Below, piece by piece: positions 9,803 to 19,312 of a stretch of 64,000 bases of DNA. A program made the position numbers and the translations under genes. Every line of letters begins with the position of its first letter. Position 1 is the stretch's first letter. This DNA is from an uncultured Bacteroidales bacterium. GTDB lineage: Bacteria; Bacteroidota; Bacteroidia; Bacteroidales; Bacteroidaceae. The notes under the pieces are model-generated. The model made no database searches. It was not told where the DNA came from and was given only the letters and a program-made list of their open reading frames with translations. The stretch is from contig CACYLU010000001.1 of NCBI GenBank assembly GCA_902775375.1, positions 248,001 to 312,000 of the forward strand, in the 5' to 3' direction.

Positions 9803-11194
9803 ATGATGAAAATCAAGAAACGTTGGATAATCCTGATGGCAGCAATGACATTGATAGCCATTACAGGACTTTGCGTAGGCGAGCCTACGTTTGAGTGTGA
9901 CTGGTCGGTAATCTCCGCGGCTGATGTAGCCTGGTTGATTACCGCCACTATTTTTGTGTTGATGATGACTCCTGGCTTATCGTTCTTCTATGGTGGTATG
10001 GTAGGAGCAAAGAATGTTATCTCGACCATGTTGCAGTCATTTATAGCCATGGGGCTGATTTCTGTGTTGTGGGTGGTTGTTGGTTTTTCTCTTTGTTTTG
10101 GAGATGATATTGGCGGTGTCATCGGCAATCCTCTTTCATTTTTCATGTTCAACAATGTTGGTGGAGCCGTCTATACAACGCCTGCGGGTAATATATTAGG
10201 TGGGACTACCATTCCTCTGGCACTATTTGCTCTATTCCAGATGAAGTTTGCCATCATTACACCATCGCTTATTACTGGATCGTTTGCTGAGCGTGTCAGG
10301 TTCTCTGCCTATATGTTTTTTATGATGTTTTTCTTCTTTTTTATCTACTGTCCACTGGCTCATATGACATGGCACCCAGAAGGTTTGTTCATGCAATGGG
10401 GGGTAGTAGATTTCGCAGGTGGTATTGTAGTACATGCTTCTTCTGGTGTGGCTGCATTGGCGGGTGCCATCTTCTTAGGTAGTCGTAAGGCAGAAACCCG
10501 TAAGAGCGAACCCGCCAACATTCCCTTTGTTTTGCTTGGGGCCGCTTTGTTGTGGTTAGGATGGTTTGGCTTTAATGCTGGCTCATCACTTCATGCGGAC
10601 GGGCAGGCTATTAAGGCATTTCTCAATACAAATACAGCTTCTGCTACGGCCATGATGACGTGGATATTCTTCGACTGTTTGCGTGGTCGCAAACCATCGG
10701 CCATGGGTGCAGCCGTAGGCTGTGTGGTAGGTCTGGTAGCCATCACGCCATCGGCTGGCTATGTTACTGTGGGCCAAAGCATCTTTATTGCGTTTGTCAT
10801 TACTTTAATTTGTAACATCGCCGTATATTGGCGTTCACGTTCAAGTATCGATGATGCCCTTGATGTATTCCCAACACATGGAACAGGTGGTATTTTCGGA
10901 ACGGTATTGACTGGTATATTCATTCAAGAAGGTCTTATTGCTGGTACATGGGATGGTTTTGTTATTTTCCTCTACCATCTGCTGGCTATCGTCATTGTAT
11001 TCGTCTACACCTTTGCCATGAGTTGGTTAGGTTACAAGCTCATTGACAGCCTCATCCCTATGCGAGTATCTGCTTTTAGTGAGAAAGTAGGGCTTGACTT
11101 TTCACAGCATGACGAGCACTATGGACTGGCACACATCGGCGAACGCGAACTGGCAGAGTACGAAGAGCACCTTCGAGAAAAGAATAAAAACTAA
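9803..11194 (+). CDS. amt: Ammonium transporter (second of two)
   Basis: 463 residues, with an N-terminal signal-like segment (residues about 7-26) and then the Amt channel. The pore histidines are His211 (VVHASSGVAAL) and His359 (THGTGGIFG); FFYGGMV and SFAERVRFSAY are family motifs. Sequence and loop lengths differ from the Amt at 7729, so the strain has two types, possibly tuned to different ammonium levels. The ATG at 9803 is followed by a second ATG at 9806. A hairpin upstream may reduce its expression relative to glnK-amtB. pyrG follows after 39 bp with no terminator visible. Confidence 0.94.
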   Translation: MMKIKKRWIILMAAMTLIAITGLCVGEPTFECDWSVISAADVAWLITATIFVLMMTPGLSFFYGGMVGAKNVISTMLQSFIAMGLISVLWVVVGFSLCFGDDIGGVIGNPLSFFMFNNVGGAVYTTPAGNILGGTTIPLALFALFQMKFAIITPSLITGSFAERVRFSAYMFFMMFFFFFIYCPLAHMTWHPEGLFMQWGVVDFAGGIVVHASSGVAALAGAIFLGSRKAETRKSEPANIPFVLLGAALLWLGWFGFNAGSSLHADGQAIKAFLNTNTASATAMMTWIFFDCLRGRKPSAMGAAVGCVVGLVAITPSAGYVTVGQSIFIAFVITLICNIAVYWRSRSSIDDALDVFPTHGTGGIFGTVLTGIFIQEGLIAGTWDGFVIFLYHLLAIVIVFVYTFAMSWLGYKLIDSLIPMRVSAFSEKVGLDFSQHDEHYGLAHIGERELAEYEEHLREKNKN

Positions 11195-11233
11195 ATGATG
11201 ATATGATATGCAAACTTTCAAACGAAATAGAGG

Positions 11234-12847
11234 ATGGATACTAAGTATATTTTCATAACTGGTGGTGTAGCTTCGTCACTGGGCAAGGGCATCATCTCTG
11301 CCTCGTTGGGGAAACTCCTGCAAGCACGGGGCTACAATATCACCATTCAGAAGTTTGATCCTTATATTAATATTGATCCAGGGACTTTGAATCCTTATGA
11401 ACATGGAGAGTGCTATGTGACTGCTGATGGGATGGAGACCGACTTGGATTTAGGTCATTATGAACGCTTTACAGGCATAGAGACAACTCGTGATAACAGC
11501 GTGACGACAGGGCGTATTTATTTGAGTGTGATTGAACGCGAGCGTCGTGGCGACTATTTAGGGAAGACTATTCAAGTAGTGCCTCATATTACAGATGAGA
11601 TTAAGCGTCGTATCTTGCTGAACGCTACCAAGCAGCCGCTCGATTTTGTGATTACAGAGATTGGTGGTACTATAGGCGACATTGAAAGTCAGCCGTTCTT
11701 GGAAGCCATTCGTCAGCTCCGTTGGGAATTAGGACCGCAGAGAGCTCTGAATGTGCATCTAACTTATGTCCCTTTTCTGGCAGCTGCAGGTGAACTGAAA
11801 ACAAAACCCACACAGACCAGTGTGAAACAGTTGCAAGGATTAGGTATACAACCAGAAGTGTTGGTCTTACGTACGGAACATGAATTGAACGACCATATCA
11901 GGGAGAAAGTGGCACACTTCTGTAATGTAGATGTGGCGGCAGTCATTCAAAGTCAGGATTTACCATCTATCTATGAAGTGCCTGTAAATATGCTTCGCCA
12001 AGGTCTCGATGCGGTAATACTTCAGAAGATGGGAGTAAAGCCCGAAAAAACGCCAGATTTAGGTTCATGGCGTGATTTCTTAGAGAGAAGGAGCAAAGCA
12101 CAAAAAGAAATTAAGATAGCGTTAGTAGGAAAATATGATTTGCAAGATGCCTACAAAAGCATTATTGAAAGCCTTGCACATGCGGGAACGTATAACGACC
12201 GCAAGGTGAAGGCTGTATTTGTGAATAGTGAGGGTATCACCCGTGAGAATGTGGAAGTACAATTGCAGGGAATGGCAGGTATTGTCATTTGTCCAGGCTT
12301 CGGATCTCGTGGCATTGAAGGAAAGATTATAGCTGCTGAATACACGCGTAGTCATGACATTCCTACATTTGGTATTTGTTTGGGTATGCAGATGATGGTG
12401 ATAGAGTTTGCCAGAAACGTATTGGGTTATAGGGACGCAAATAGTGCCGAAATGGATAATAATGCACGGCACAAGGTAATTGATCTTATGGAGGAACAGA
12501 AGAAAATAACCCAGAAAGGAGGCACCATGAGGCTAGGAACTTATGACTGCAGATTGTTGGAAGAGAGTAAGACTTGGACTGCTTATGGCAAACAAGAACT
12601 CATTCGTGAACGTCATCGTCATCGTTACGAATTCAATAACCTATACCAAAGTGTTTTTGAAAGTCATGGGATGAAATGCGTAGGCATCAATCCAACAACT
12701 AACCTTGTAGAGATAGTTGAGATACCGGCACTGAAGTGGTATATTGGTACGCAGTTCCATCCAGAATATTCTTCGACAGTGTTGCATCCGCATCCTTTGT
12801 TTATGTCCTTTATAAAAGCTTGCATCGATGGAACAACTGAAGCATGA
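11234..12847 (+). CDS. pyrG: CTP synthase
   Basis: 537 residues, full length. It makes CTP from UTP, ATP and glutamine. The N-terminal synthetase domain opens with the P-loop FITGGVASSLGKG and contains DPYINIDPGTLNP. The C-terminal class I amidotransferase domain carries the nucleophile in FGICLGMQ (about Cys381) and the His-Glu pair in FHPEYSS. Its last 20 bp overlap the start of the PurF-like gene, so the two are probably translationally coupled. It is the first of five consecutive glutamine-dependent enzymes on this strand. Confidence 0.97.
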   Translation: MDTKYIFITGGVASSLGKGIISASLGKLLQARGYNITIQKFDPYINIDPGTLNPYEHGECYVTADGMETDLDLGHYERFTGIETTRDNSVTTGRIYLSVIERERRGDYLGKTIQVVPHITDEIKRRILLNATKQPLDFVITEIGGTIGDIESQPFLEAIRQLRWELGPQRALNVHLTYVPFLAAAGELKTKPTQTSVKQLQGLGIQPEVLVLRTEHELNDHIREKVAHFCNVDVAAVIQSQDLPSIYEVPVNMLRQGLDAVILQKMGVKPEKTPDLGSWRDFLERRSKAQKEIKIALVGKYDLQDAYKSIIESLAHAGTYNDRKVKAVFVNSEGITRENVEVQLQGMAGIVICPGFGSRGIEGKIIAAEYTRSHDIPTFGICLGMQMMVIEFARNVLGYRDANSAEMDNNARHKVIDLMEEQKKITQKGGTMRLGTYDCRLLEESKTWTAYGKQELIRERHRHRYEFNNLYQSVFESHGMKCVGINPTTNLVEIVEIPALKWYIGTQFHPEYSSTVLHPHPLFMSFIKACIDGTTEA

Positions 12848-14633
12848 GTGTGGCGTGGCGTTGATTCGCCTGCTGAAGCCATTGAACTATTACGTGCAAA
12901 AGTACGGCACCTGGCGTTATGGGCTTGACAAGCTCTACCTGCTGATGGAGAAACAGCACAACAGAGGTCAGGAGGGAGCTGGTGTGGCGTGCGTGAATCT
13001 TGATGCGCCCGCAGGTGAGGAATATATGTTCCGTGAACGAGCAGAAGGAAAAGATGCCATTACAGAGGTGTTCAAAAGAATAGACAAAGGGGAAATGACA
13101 ACGGATAATGGCCTTGCTTCAGACGATGCAGCTTTGCCTAATTCTCAATTCTCAATTCTCAATTCTCAATTGTTGATGGGCCATTTGCGGTATTCAACCA
13201 CAGGTAAAAGCGGTCTGCAATATGTGCATCCATTTTTGCGTAGAAACAATTGGCGTGCAAAGAACCTCTGTTTGTGTGGTAATTTCAATATGACTAACAT
13301 TGACGAGGTATTTTCTTATATTACAGCACAAGGGCAGTCGCCACGTATCTATGGCGATTCATATATCACGTTGGAACTGATGGGACACCGCCTAGATCGT
13401 GAAGTGGAAAGATTGTTTGGTGAAGCTAAGGCACAAGGTTTGGAAGGTGTTGACATAACACGCTATATTGACAATCATGTAGACATTACCAACGTGCTGA
13501 AAACCACGATGCCTCATTTTGACGGGGGATATGTGATGTGTGGATTGACGGGCTCTGGTGAGTCATTTGCCGTACGTGACCCTTGGGGTATCCGCACTGC
13601 TTTTTATTATCAGAATGATGAAGTGGTAGTGCTGGCTAGTGAGCGTCCTGTAATTCAGACGACCTTTGACCTACAGACGGAGGATATCCATGAGTTGTTG
13701 CCAGGACAGTCCCTTATTGTCCGCAAAAGTGGTGAGTGTCTTTTAGAGCAGATACTTCCAAAACAAAAGTTTTCGGCATGCTCGTTTGAGCGTATCTACT
13801 TCAGCCGAGGTTCTGATTATGATATATACAAGGAACGTAAACGTTTAGGTGAGCAACTCACGCCAGCTATCATTAAAGCTGTAGGAGGCGATATCGCCCA
13901 CACGGTTTTTACATATATACCTAACACTGCTGAAGTTGCTTTTTATGGTATGACCGATGGTTTGAGACGGTTAGATCACGATGTAAGAATTGAGAAAGTG
14001 GTGTGGAAAGACATCAAATTGCGCACTTTTATCAGTGACGGAGCAGAGCGTAACGATCTCGCTGCACATGTATATGACATTACATACGGTTCGGTTGTAC
14101 CTTTTAAGGATAATCTGGTGGTCATTGACGATAGTATTGTACGAGGTACCACCTTGAGAGAAAGTATTTTTAAGATACTTGATCGTCTGCATCCAAAGAA
14201 AATAGTGATGGTTTCTAGTTCCCCACAGATACGCTATCCTGACTATTATGGCATCGATATGTCGAGACTTGAAGAATTATGTGCTTTTCGTGCCGCTATC
14301 GCCCTTATTCAAGAGAGGGGTGTACAGAGACTAATTGCTGATGTTTATAGGAAATGCAAAGATAATCCTATGGCAGAAAACCATGTTCGCGACATATATG
14401 CCTCATTTACGGTAGAAGAGATAAACAAGAAAATAGTTGAGATGCTTCGACCTGAAGGGATGCAGTCGCCCATTGAATTAGTATACCAAAGCATCGAAGG
14501 GCTACACGAAGCTTGTCAGTACCATCCTGGCGATTGGTATTTTACTGGGCATTACCCTACGCCAGGCGGCATTCGTATGGTAAATCAAGCATTTGTAAAT
14601 TATGTAGAGCAGACATTAAAGTTGCAACTATGA
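12828..14633 (+). CDS. purF: Amidophosphoribosyltransferase, long form (PurF-like)
   Basis: Class II amidotransferase joined to a phosphoribosyltransferase domain. The start MEQLKHECGVAL puts the N-terminal nucleophile at Cys8 after a short propeptide; RGQEGAG and HLRYSTTG are amidotransferase motifs. The PRPP loop is VVIDDSIVRGTT near residue 430. At 601 residues it is about 100 longer than the common PurF, with extra loops; a long form is known in Bacteroidetes. It may be the pathway PurF or a paralogue. Residues 105-115 (NSQFSILNSQL) are encoded by four copies of AATTCTC inserted in frame. It overlaps pyrG by 20 bp and carA by 4 bp. Confidence 0.85.
   Translation: MEQLKHECGVALIRLLKPLNYYVQKYGTWRYGLDKLYLLMEKQHNRGQEGAGVACVNLDAPAGEEYMFRERAEGKDAITEVFKRIDKGEMTTDNGLASDDAALPNSQFSILNSQLLMGHLRYSTTGKSGLQYVHPFLRRNNWRAKNLCLCGNFNMTNIDEVFSYITAQGQSPRIYGDSYITLELMGHRLDREVERLFGEAKAQGLEGVDITRYIDNHVDITNVLKTTMPHFDGGYVMCGLTGSGESFAVRDPWGIRTAFYYQNDEVVVLASERPVIQTTFDLQTEDIHELLPGQSLIVRKSGECLLEQILPKQKFSACSFERIYFSRGSDYDIYKERKRLGEQLTPAIIKAVGGDIAHTVFTYIPNTAEVAFYGMTDGLRRLDHDVRIEKVVWKDIKLRTFISDGAERNDLAAHVYDITYGSVVPFKDNLVVIDDSIVRGTTLRESIFKILDRLHPKKIVMVSSSPQIRYPDYYGIDMSRLEELCAFRAAIALIQERGVQRLIADVYRKCKDNPMAENHVRDIYASFTVEEINKKIVEMLRPEGMQSPIELVYQSIEGLHEACQYHPGDWYFTGHYPTPGGIRMVNQAFVNYVEQTLKLQL
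13140..13167. repeat. In-frame heptad repeat (AATTCTC)4 inside the PurF-like gene
   Basis: Four exact head-to-tail copies of AATTCTC, followed by AATTG. Because 7 is not a multiple of 3, successive copies are read in different frames and yield NSQFSILNSQL without a stop. The insert sits in a loop just before the amidotransferase motif HLRYSTTG. Confidence 0.9.
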
Positions 14634-15754
14634 TGGTAAGGAGAGAAGCAAAGATAGTACTTGATAACGGCACTGAGTTTTATGGTTGGTCGTTTGGTGC
14701 ATTGAAAAATGTGAATGGGGAGGTAGTATTCAATACCGCCATGACAGGTTATCCAGAGAGTCTGACTGATCCTAGCTATGCAGGACAGATATTGGTGACG
14801 ACCTATCCTTTGATTGGTAACTATGGTGTACCTGATACAGGGAAGGGTAGCAACGAGTTGCCTTTATTTATGGAAAGCGAAAGAATACATGTCAAGGCAC
14901 TGGTGGTGGCAGATTATAGTGAGTCTTTTTCGCATTGGAATGCGAAAGAGTCATTAGCAACTTGGCTAAGACGTGAAAACATACCGGCACTTACAGGGAT
15001 TGATACCAGACGGCTTACCATGTTGCTCAGAGAAAGAGGCGTGATGATGGGAAGGATCATTATTGATGGTTATAAGATGGATGACACCCAAAATAAGAGT
15101 GATAACTATGAGAGCGTGAACTGGGTAGAGCAGGTAAGTTGCAAAGAGGTGATATCTTACAAACCTGATAGGTCAATTCTCAATTATCAACAGTCAATAA
15201 AGAAGGTTGTACTCGTTGATTGTGGTGTGAAGGCAAATATCATTCGTTGTTTGATAAGAAGAGGAATTGAAGTTGTGCGTGTGCCTTGGGACTATGACTT
15301 TAACAATTTGGAGTTTGATGGCTTGTTTTTGGCAAATGGTCCTGGTGACCCAGAACAATGTGTAAAGACGGTGGAGCATATTCGTACATTCTTAAATAGT
15401 GAGAATGTGAGACCATGCATGGGCATTTGCTTGGGTAACCAGTTGTTAGCAAAGGCAGCAGGAGCCAAGACCTATAAACTGAAATATGGACATCGGTCTC
15501 ACAACCAGCCAGTGCAACGTGTAGGAACAACACAATGCTTCATCACCTCACAAAACCATGGTTATGCAGTGGATGCACAGACATTACCTTCAGACTGGGA
15601 ATCTTTATTTGTGAATATGAATGATGGTTCTAACGAGGGAATCCGTCATAAAAAGAGGCCTTGGATGTCTGCACAATTCCACCCTGAAGCTTGCTCAGGA
15701 CCAGTGGATACTGAGTTCTTGTTCGATGAATTCGTAAAAATGTTAGGGCGATGA
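14630..15754 (+). CDS. carA: Carbamoyl-phosphate synthase small subunit
   Basis: 374 residues from the ATG at 14630, which overlaps the upstream TGA (ATGA). The open frame extends further upstream within the PurF-like gene, but the family N-terminus is [13 protein letters not shown]. The class I amidotransferase half has the nucleophile Cys in [10 protein letters not shown] and the His-Glu pair in FHPEACSGP. It delivers ammonia from glutamine to CarB. Residues near 183-190 (SILNYQQS) are encoded by three degenerate AATTCTC heptads at 15175-15195, lying in the linker between its two domains. It overlaps carB by 4 bp. Confidence 0.95.
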   Translation: MMVRREAKIVLDNGTEFYGWSFGALKNVNGEVVFNTAMTGYPESLTDPSYAGQILVTTYPLIGNYGVPDTGKGSNELPLFMESERIHVKALVVADYSESFSHWNAKESLATWLRRENIPALTGIDTRRLTMLLRERGVMMGRIIIDGYKMDDTQNKSDNYESVNWVEQVSCKEVISYKPDRSILNYQQSIKKVVLVDCGVKANIIRCLIRRGIEVVRVPWDYDFNNLEFDGLFLANGPGDPEQCVKTVEHIRTFLNSENVRPCMGICLGNQLLAKAAGAKTYKLKYGHRSHNQPVQRVGTTQCFITSQNHGYAVDAQTLPSDWESLFVNMNDGSNEGIRHKKRPWMSAQFHPEACSGPVDTEFLFDEFVKMLGR

Positions 15755-17445
15755 AAAAGAAGATAAAAAAAGTATTGCTACTGGGCAGTGGTGCCTTGAA
15801 GATTGGTCAGGCAGGAGAATTTGACTATAGCGGTGCCCAAGCTTTGAAAGCCTTGAAAGAAGAAGGCATACACTCGGTGCTTATCAATCCTAATATTGCT
15901 ACTGTGCAGACTTCCCAAGGGGTGGCTGATACGGTTTATTTTCAGCCCGTGCGCTCAGATTTTGTGGAGCGCGTCATAGAGAAAGAACGTCCAGATGGCA
16001 TTTTGTTGTCGTTTGGTGGGCAAACAGCCTTGAATTGTGGTGTGGAGTTATATGAGAAGGGTGTACTGGAGAAATATGGTGTTGAGGTGTTGGGAACGCC
16101 AGTACAAGCCATTATCGATACAGAAGATCGCGATTTGTTTGTGAAACGGCTCGATGAAATTGGGGTAAAGACCATTAAAAGTCATGCTTGCAGCACTGTT
16201 GAGGAAGTGAAGGCTGCTGCTTCTGAATTGGGCTTTCCTGTAATTCTGCGCGCAGCATACGCTCTAGGCGGACTTGGTTCGGGTTTCTGCGATAACGAGG
16301 AAGAGTTGATTATACAAGCAGAGGAAACGTTTTCCTTTTCACCGCAGGTTTTGGTGGAGAAGTCGTTGAAAGGTTGGAAAGAGATAGAGTATGAAGTAGT
16401 GCGTGATTGTTATGACAACTGTATCACCGTGTGTAATATGGAGAATCTGGATCCGCTGGGTATTCATACTGGCGAGTCGATTGTTGTGGCACCCTCACAA
16501 ACACTTACCAATAGTGAGTATCATAAACTACGTGCCTTAGCCATCAAAATAATCCGTCATATAGGTATCGTTGGTGAATGTAACGTACAATATGCCCTTG
16601 ACCCCCAGTCTGAAGATTATCGTGTCATTGAAGTAAATGCACGCCTTTCACGCTCCTCTGCATTAGCATCTAAAGCTACAGGCTATCCGCTGGCTTTTGT
16701 GGCTGCCAAGCTGGGTTTAGGTTACGGATTATTCGAGTTGAAGAATACTGTTACGAAAACTACCAGTGCCTTTTTTGAACCTGCTCTTGATTATGTGGTG
16801 GTAAAAATCCCTAGGTGGGACCTTACTAAATTCCATGGCGTTAAACGAGAGTTGGGGTCGTCGATGAAGAGCGTGGGGGAAGTAATGGCTATCGGCCGTA
16901 CGTTTGAGGAGGCTCTACAAAAAGGTTTGCGAATGATTGGTCAGGGGATGCATGGCTTTGTAGAGAATCATGAAATACAGATTAAGAACATTGCCACTGC
17001 ACTACATGAACCAACTGACATGCGCGTTTTCGTAGTTTCGAAAGCCTTGAAGATAGGTTATAGTATCGACCAAATTCATCAGTTGACCATGATTGACCGT
17101 TGGTTTTTGCAGAAGTTCAGCCACATTGTTAGCATTGATCAAAAACTGAAAGAATTTTCCATTATTTCTGAGCTTATAAGTACAATAGACAAGATGGAAT
17201 TGCAGGAGTTTCTTGAGGAACCAGAGTTTGTCAATACCCTGCATGAAGCTAAAAAATATGGGTTCTCCGATTTTCAGATAGGCCGTGCTTTGGGGCTAGA
17301 ATCCGTCATGTCAATGGAAAAAGCTGGTCTGCAGGTTCGTTCTTGGCGCAAGGAATTAGGTATTATGCCTATTGTCAATCAGATTGACACCCTTGCGGCA
17401 GAATATCCTGCGCAAACAAATTATTTGTATATGTCTTACCTATAA
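15751..17445 (+). CDS. carB: Carbamoyl-phosphate synthase large subunit, N-terminal half only
   Basis: 564 residues against about 1070 for a normal CarB. Present: the first ATP-grasp unit that makes carboxyphosphate ([18 protein letters not shown] at the start, [35 protein letters not shown]) and the oligomerisation domain up to NYLYMSYL. Missing: the second ATP-grasp unit (carbamate phosphorylation) and the C-terminal allosteric domain. The stop is followed 11 bp later by the glmS start, with no remnant of the second half between them. Either the protein works as a homodimer, or the missing half is encoded elsewhere, or a second full CarB exists. The carA overlap (ATGA) shows the normal operon arrangement. 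Confidence 0.88.
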   Translation: MKKKIKKVLLLGSGALKIGQAGEFDYSGAQALKALKEEGIHSVLINPNIATVQTSQGVADTVYFQPVRSDFVERVIEKERPDGILLSFGGQTALNCGVELYEKGVLEKYGVEVLGTPVQAIIDTEDRDLFVKRLDEIGVKTIKSHACSTVEEVKAAASELGFPVILRAAYALGGLGSGFCDNEEELIIQAEETFSFSPQVLVEKSLKGWKEIEYEVVRDCYDNCITVCNMENLDPLGIHTGESIVVAPSQTLTNSEYHKLRALAIKIIRHIGIVGECNVQYALDPQSEDYRVIEVNARLSRSSALASKATGYPLAFVAAKLGLGYGLFELKNTVTKTTSAFFEPALDYVVVKIPRWDLTKFHGVKRELGSSMKSVGEVMAIGRTFEEALQKGLRMIGQGMHGFVENHEIQIKNIATALHEPTDMRVFVVSKALKIGYSIDQIHQLTMIDRWFLQKFSHIVSIDQKLKEFSIISELISTIDKMELQEFLEEPEFVNTLHEAKKYGFSDFQIGRALGLESVMSMEKAGLQVRSWRKELGIMPIVNQIDTLAAEYPAQTNYLYMSYL

Positions 17446-17456
17446 AGATTATTATA

Positions 17457-19301
17457 ATGTGTGGAATTGTAGGTTATATTGGTGCCAAACAAGCTTATCC
17501 AATCTTGATAAAAGGACTGAGACGTTTGGAGTACCGTGGTTATGATAGCGCAGGGGTAGCAATGATAAGCCAACAGGGTGTACTAAATGTTTACAAAACT
17601 AAAGGGAAGGTGGATAACCTGACTGACTATTGTACAGACAAGGATATATCGGGCAGTATCGGTATTGCTCATACAAGATGGGCTACGCATGGTGAACCTT
17701 CTGCTCGAAATGCCCACCCTCATTACTCCCAAAGTCACAATTTGGCCATCATTCACAATGGTATTATAGAGAACTATGCCGATATCAAGGTTAAACTGCA
17801 GGAAAAAGGCGTGACATTTGCGAGTGATACTGATACCGAAGTATTGGTGCAGTTGGTGGAGTATATTATGTCAAATAGGAGCCTGACCCTTCTTGAAGCT
17901 GTGCAGACTGCTCTCTATCAAGTGATTGGAGCCTATGCTATAGCTATTATAGATAAACGAGAACCCACCCAGATTATAGTTGCCCGCAAACAAAGTCCGC
18001 TGGTAGTTGGTATTGGCGAAGGCGAGTTTTTCATAGCATCTGATGCTAGCCCAATTATTGAATATACAGACAAGGTAGTTTATCTCGAGGATGGCAACAT
18101 TGCCGTTATCCGTCTAGGAGAGGGACTGAAGGTGATGGGCATACATGGCGAGGAGCAAGAATTGCAGGTAAAGAAAGTGGATATAAATCTGGGGCAGATA
18201 GAGAAAGGTGGCTATGAACATTTCATGTTGAAAGAAATATTTGAACAACCGGAGTGTTTGACCAACTGTATGCGTGGACGTATCAATGTAGAGGGCAATC
18301 AAGTGACGCTTTCGGCCTTGATTGACCATCACCAGCAACTGCTTGGAGCCAAGCGAATTGTCATAGTGGCTTGTGGTACCTCCTGGCATGCAGGTCTTAT
18401 AGGTAAACAGCTTATTGAGAGTCTATGTCGAATTCCTTGTGAGGTGGAGTATGCTTCTGAATTCCGCTATCGTAATCCGGTGGTTTCAAAAGATGATGTG
18501 GTGATTGCCATTTCACAGAGCGGTGAGACTGCTGATACGTTGGCTGCCATACAACTAGCAAAAGAGCAGGACGCTTTTATATATGGCATCTGTAATGCCA
18601 TCGGGTCTAGTATCCCTCGTGCTACCGACACAGGAACTTATATTCACGTAGGACCAGAAATTGGTGTCGCTTCTACTAAGGCTTTTACAGGGCAGGTTAC
18701 GGTATTGTCTATGTTGGCTCTTTGCATGGCCAACAAACTGGGGACTATCTCTATTGAAAGGTATCGGCAAATGGTGTCTGAGTTGACATGCATACCAAAG
18801 AAGATGGAACAGGCGCTACAAGCTAACGAGGAGATAAAGCATTTGGCAAGGATTTTTACTTATGCCAAGAATTGCCTTTATCTAGGTAGGGGCTATAACT
18901 ATCCAGTAGCGTTGGAAGGCGCTTTGAAGTTAAAGGAAATCAGTTATATCCACGCTGAAGGTTATCCTGCTGCAGAGATGAAACACGGTCCCATTGCTCT
19001 GATTGACTCAGAAATGCCAGTGTTTGTCATAGCTACCCGCGACAGACTATATGAGAAAGTAATCTCAAATATTCAAGAAGTTAGGGCACGTGGTGGCAGG
19101 GTAACTGCTTTAATAACTGAAGGTGATGAACATATAAAACAGTATGCTGACCATGTAATTGAGTTACCAGATACGTTGGAATGTTTTCAGCCACTTATTG
19201 CATCTATCCCATTGCAATTATTGGCCTACCATATAGCCGTTTGCAAGGGCAAGGATGTAGATCGTCCACGAAATCTAGCAAAAAGTGTAACAGTAGAATA
19301 A
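17457..19301 (+). CDS. glmS: Glutamine-fructose-6-phosphate aminotransferase (isomerising)
   Basis: 614 residues, normal length. It makes glucosamine-6-phosphate for peptidoglycan and lipid A. The class II amidotransferase nucleophile is Cys2 (MCGIVGYIG), with RRLEYRGYDSAG and HTRWATHG. Two sugar-isomerase (SIS) domains follow, with VACGTSWHAG, AISQSGETADT and AEMKHGPIALI. The end PRNLAKSVTVE is the usual GlmS terminus. No ribozyme-like leader is possible in the 11-bp gap before it. asnB starts 11 bp after it. Confidence 0.97.
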   Translation: MCGIVGYIGAKQAYPILIKGLRRLEYRGYDSAGVAMISQQGVLNVYKTKGKVDNLTDYCTDKDISGSIGIAHTRWATHGEPSARNAHPHYSQSHNLAIIHNGIIENYADIKVKLQEKGVTFASDTDTEVLVQLVEYIMSNRSLTLLEAVQTALYQVIGAYAIAIIDKREPTQIIVARKQSPLVVGIGEGEFFIASDASPIIEYTDKVVYLEDGNIAVIRLGEGLKVMGIHGEEQELQVKKVDINLGQIEKGGYEHFMLKEIFEQPECLTNCMRGRINVEGNQVTLSALIDHHQQLLGAKRIVIVACGTSWHAGLIGKQLIESLCRIPCEVEYASEFRYRNPVVSKDDVVIAISQSGETADTLAAIQLAKEQDAFIYGICNAIGSSIPRATDTGTYIHVGPEIGVASTKAFTGQVTVLSMLALCMANKLGTISIERYRQMVSELTCIPKKMEQALQANEEIKHLARIFTYAKNCLYLGRGYNYPVALEGALKLKEISYIHAEGYPAAEMKHGPIALIDSEMPVFVIATRDRLYEKVISNIQEVRARGGRVTALITEGDEHIKQYADHVIELPDTLECFQPLIASIPLQLLAYHIAVCKGKDVDRPRNLAKSVTVE

Positions 19302-19312
19302 AAGACAAAATT

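Noticed and set aside
17430-17457. Frameshift hiding the second half of carB
   Set aside because: Only 11 bp separate the stop from the glmS start, so no reading frame could hold the missing 500 residues.
19181-19312. Longer asnB start at 19181
   Set aside because: AsnB needs Cys at position 2; the ATG at 19313 gives exactly that, and the upstream part overlaps glmS.
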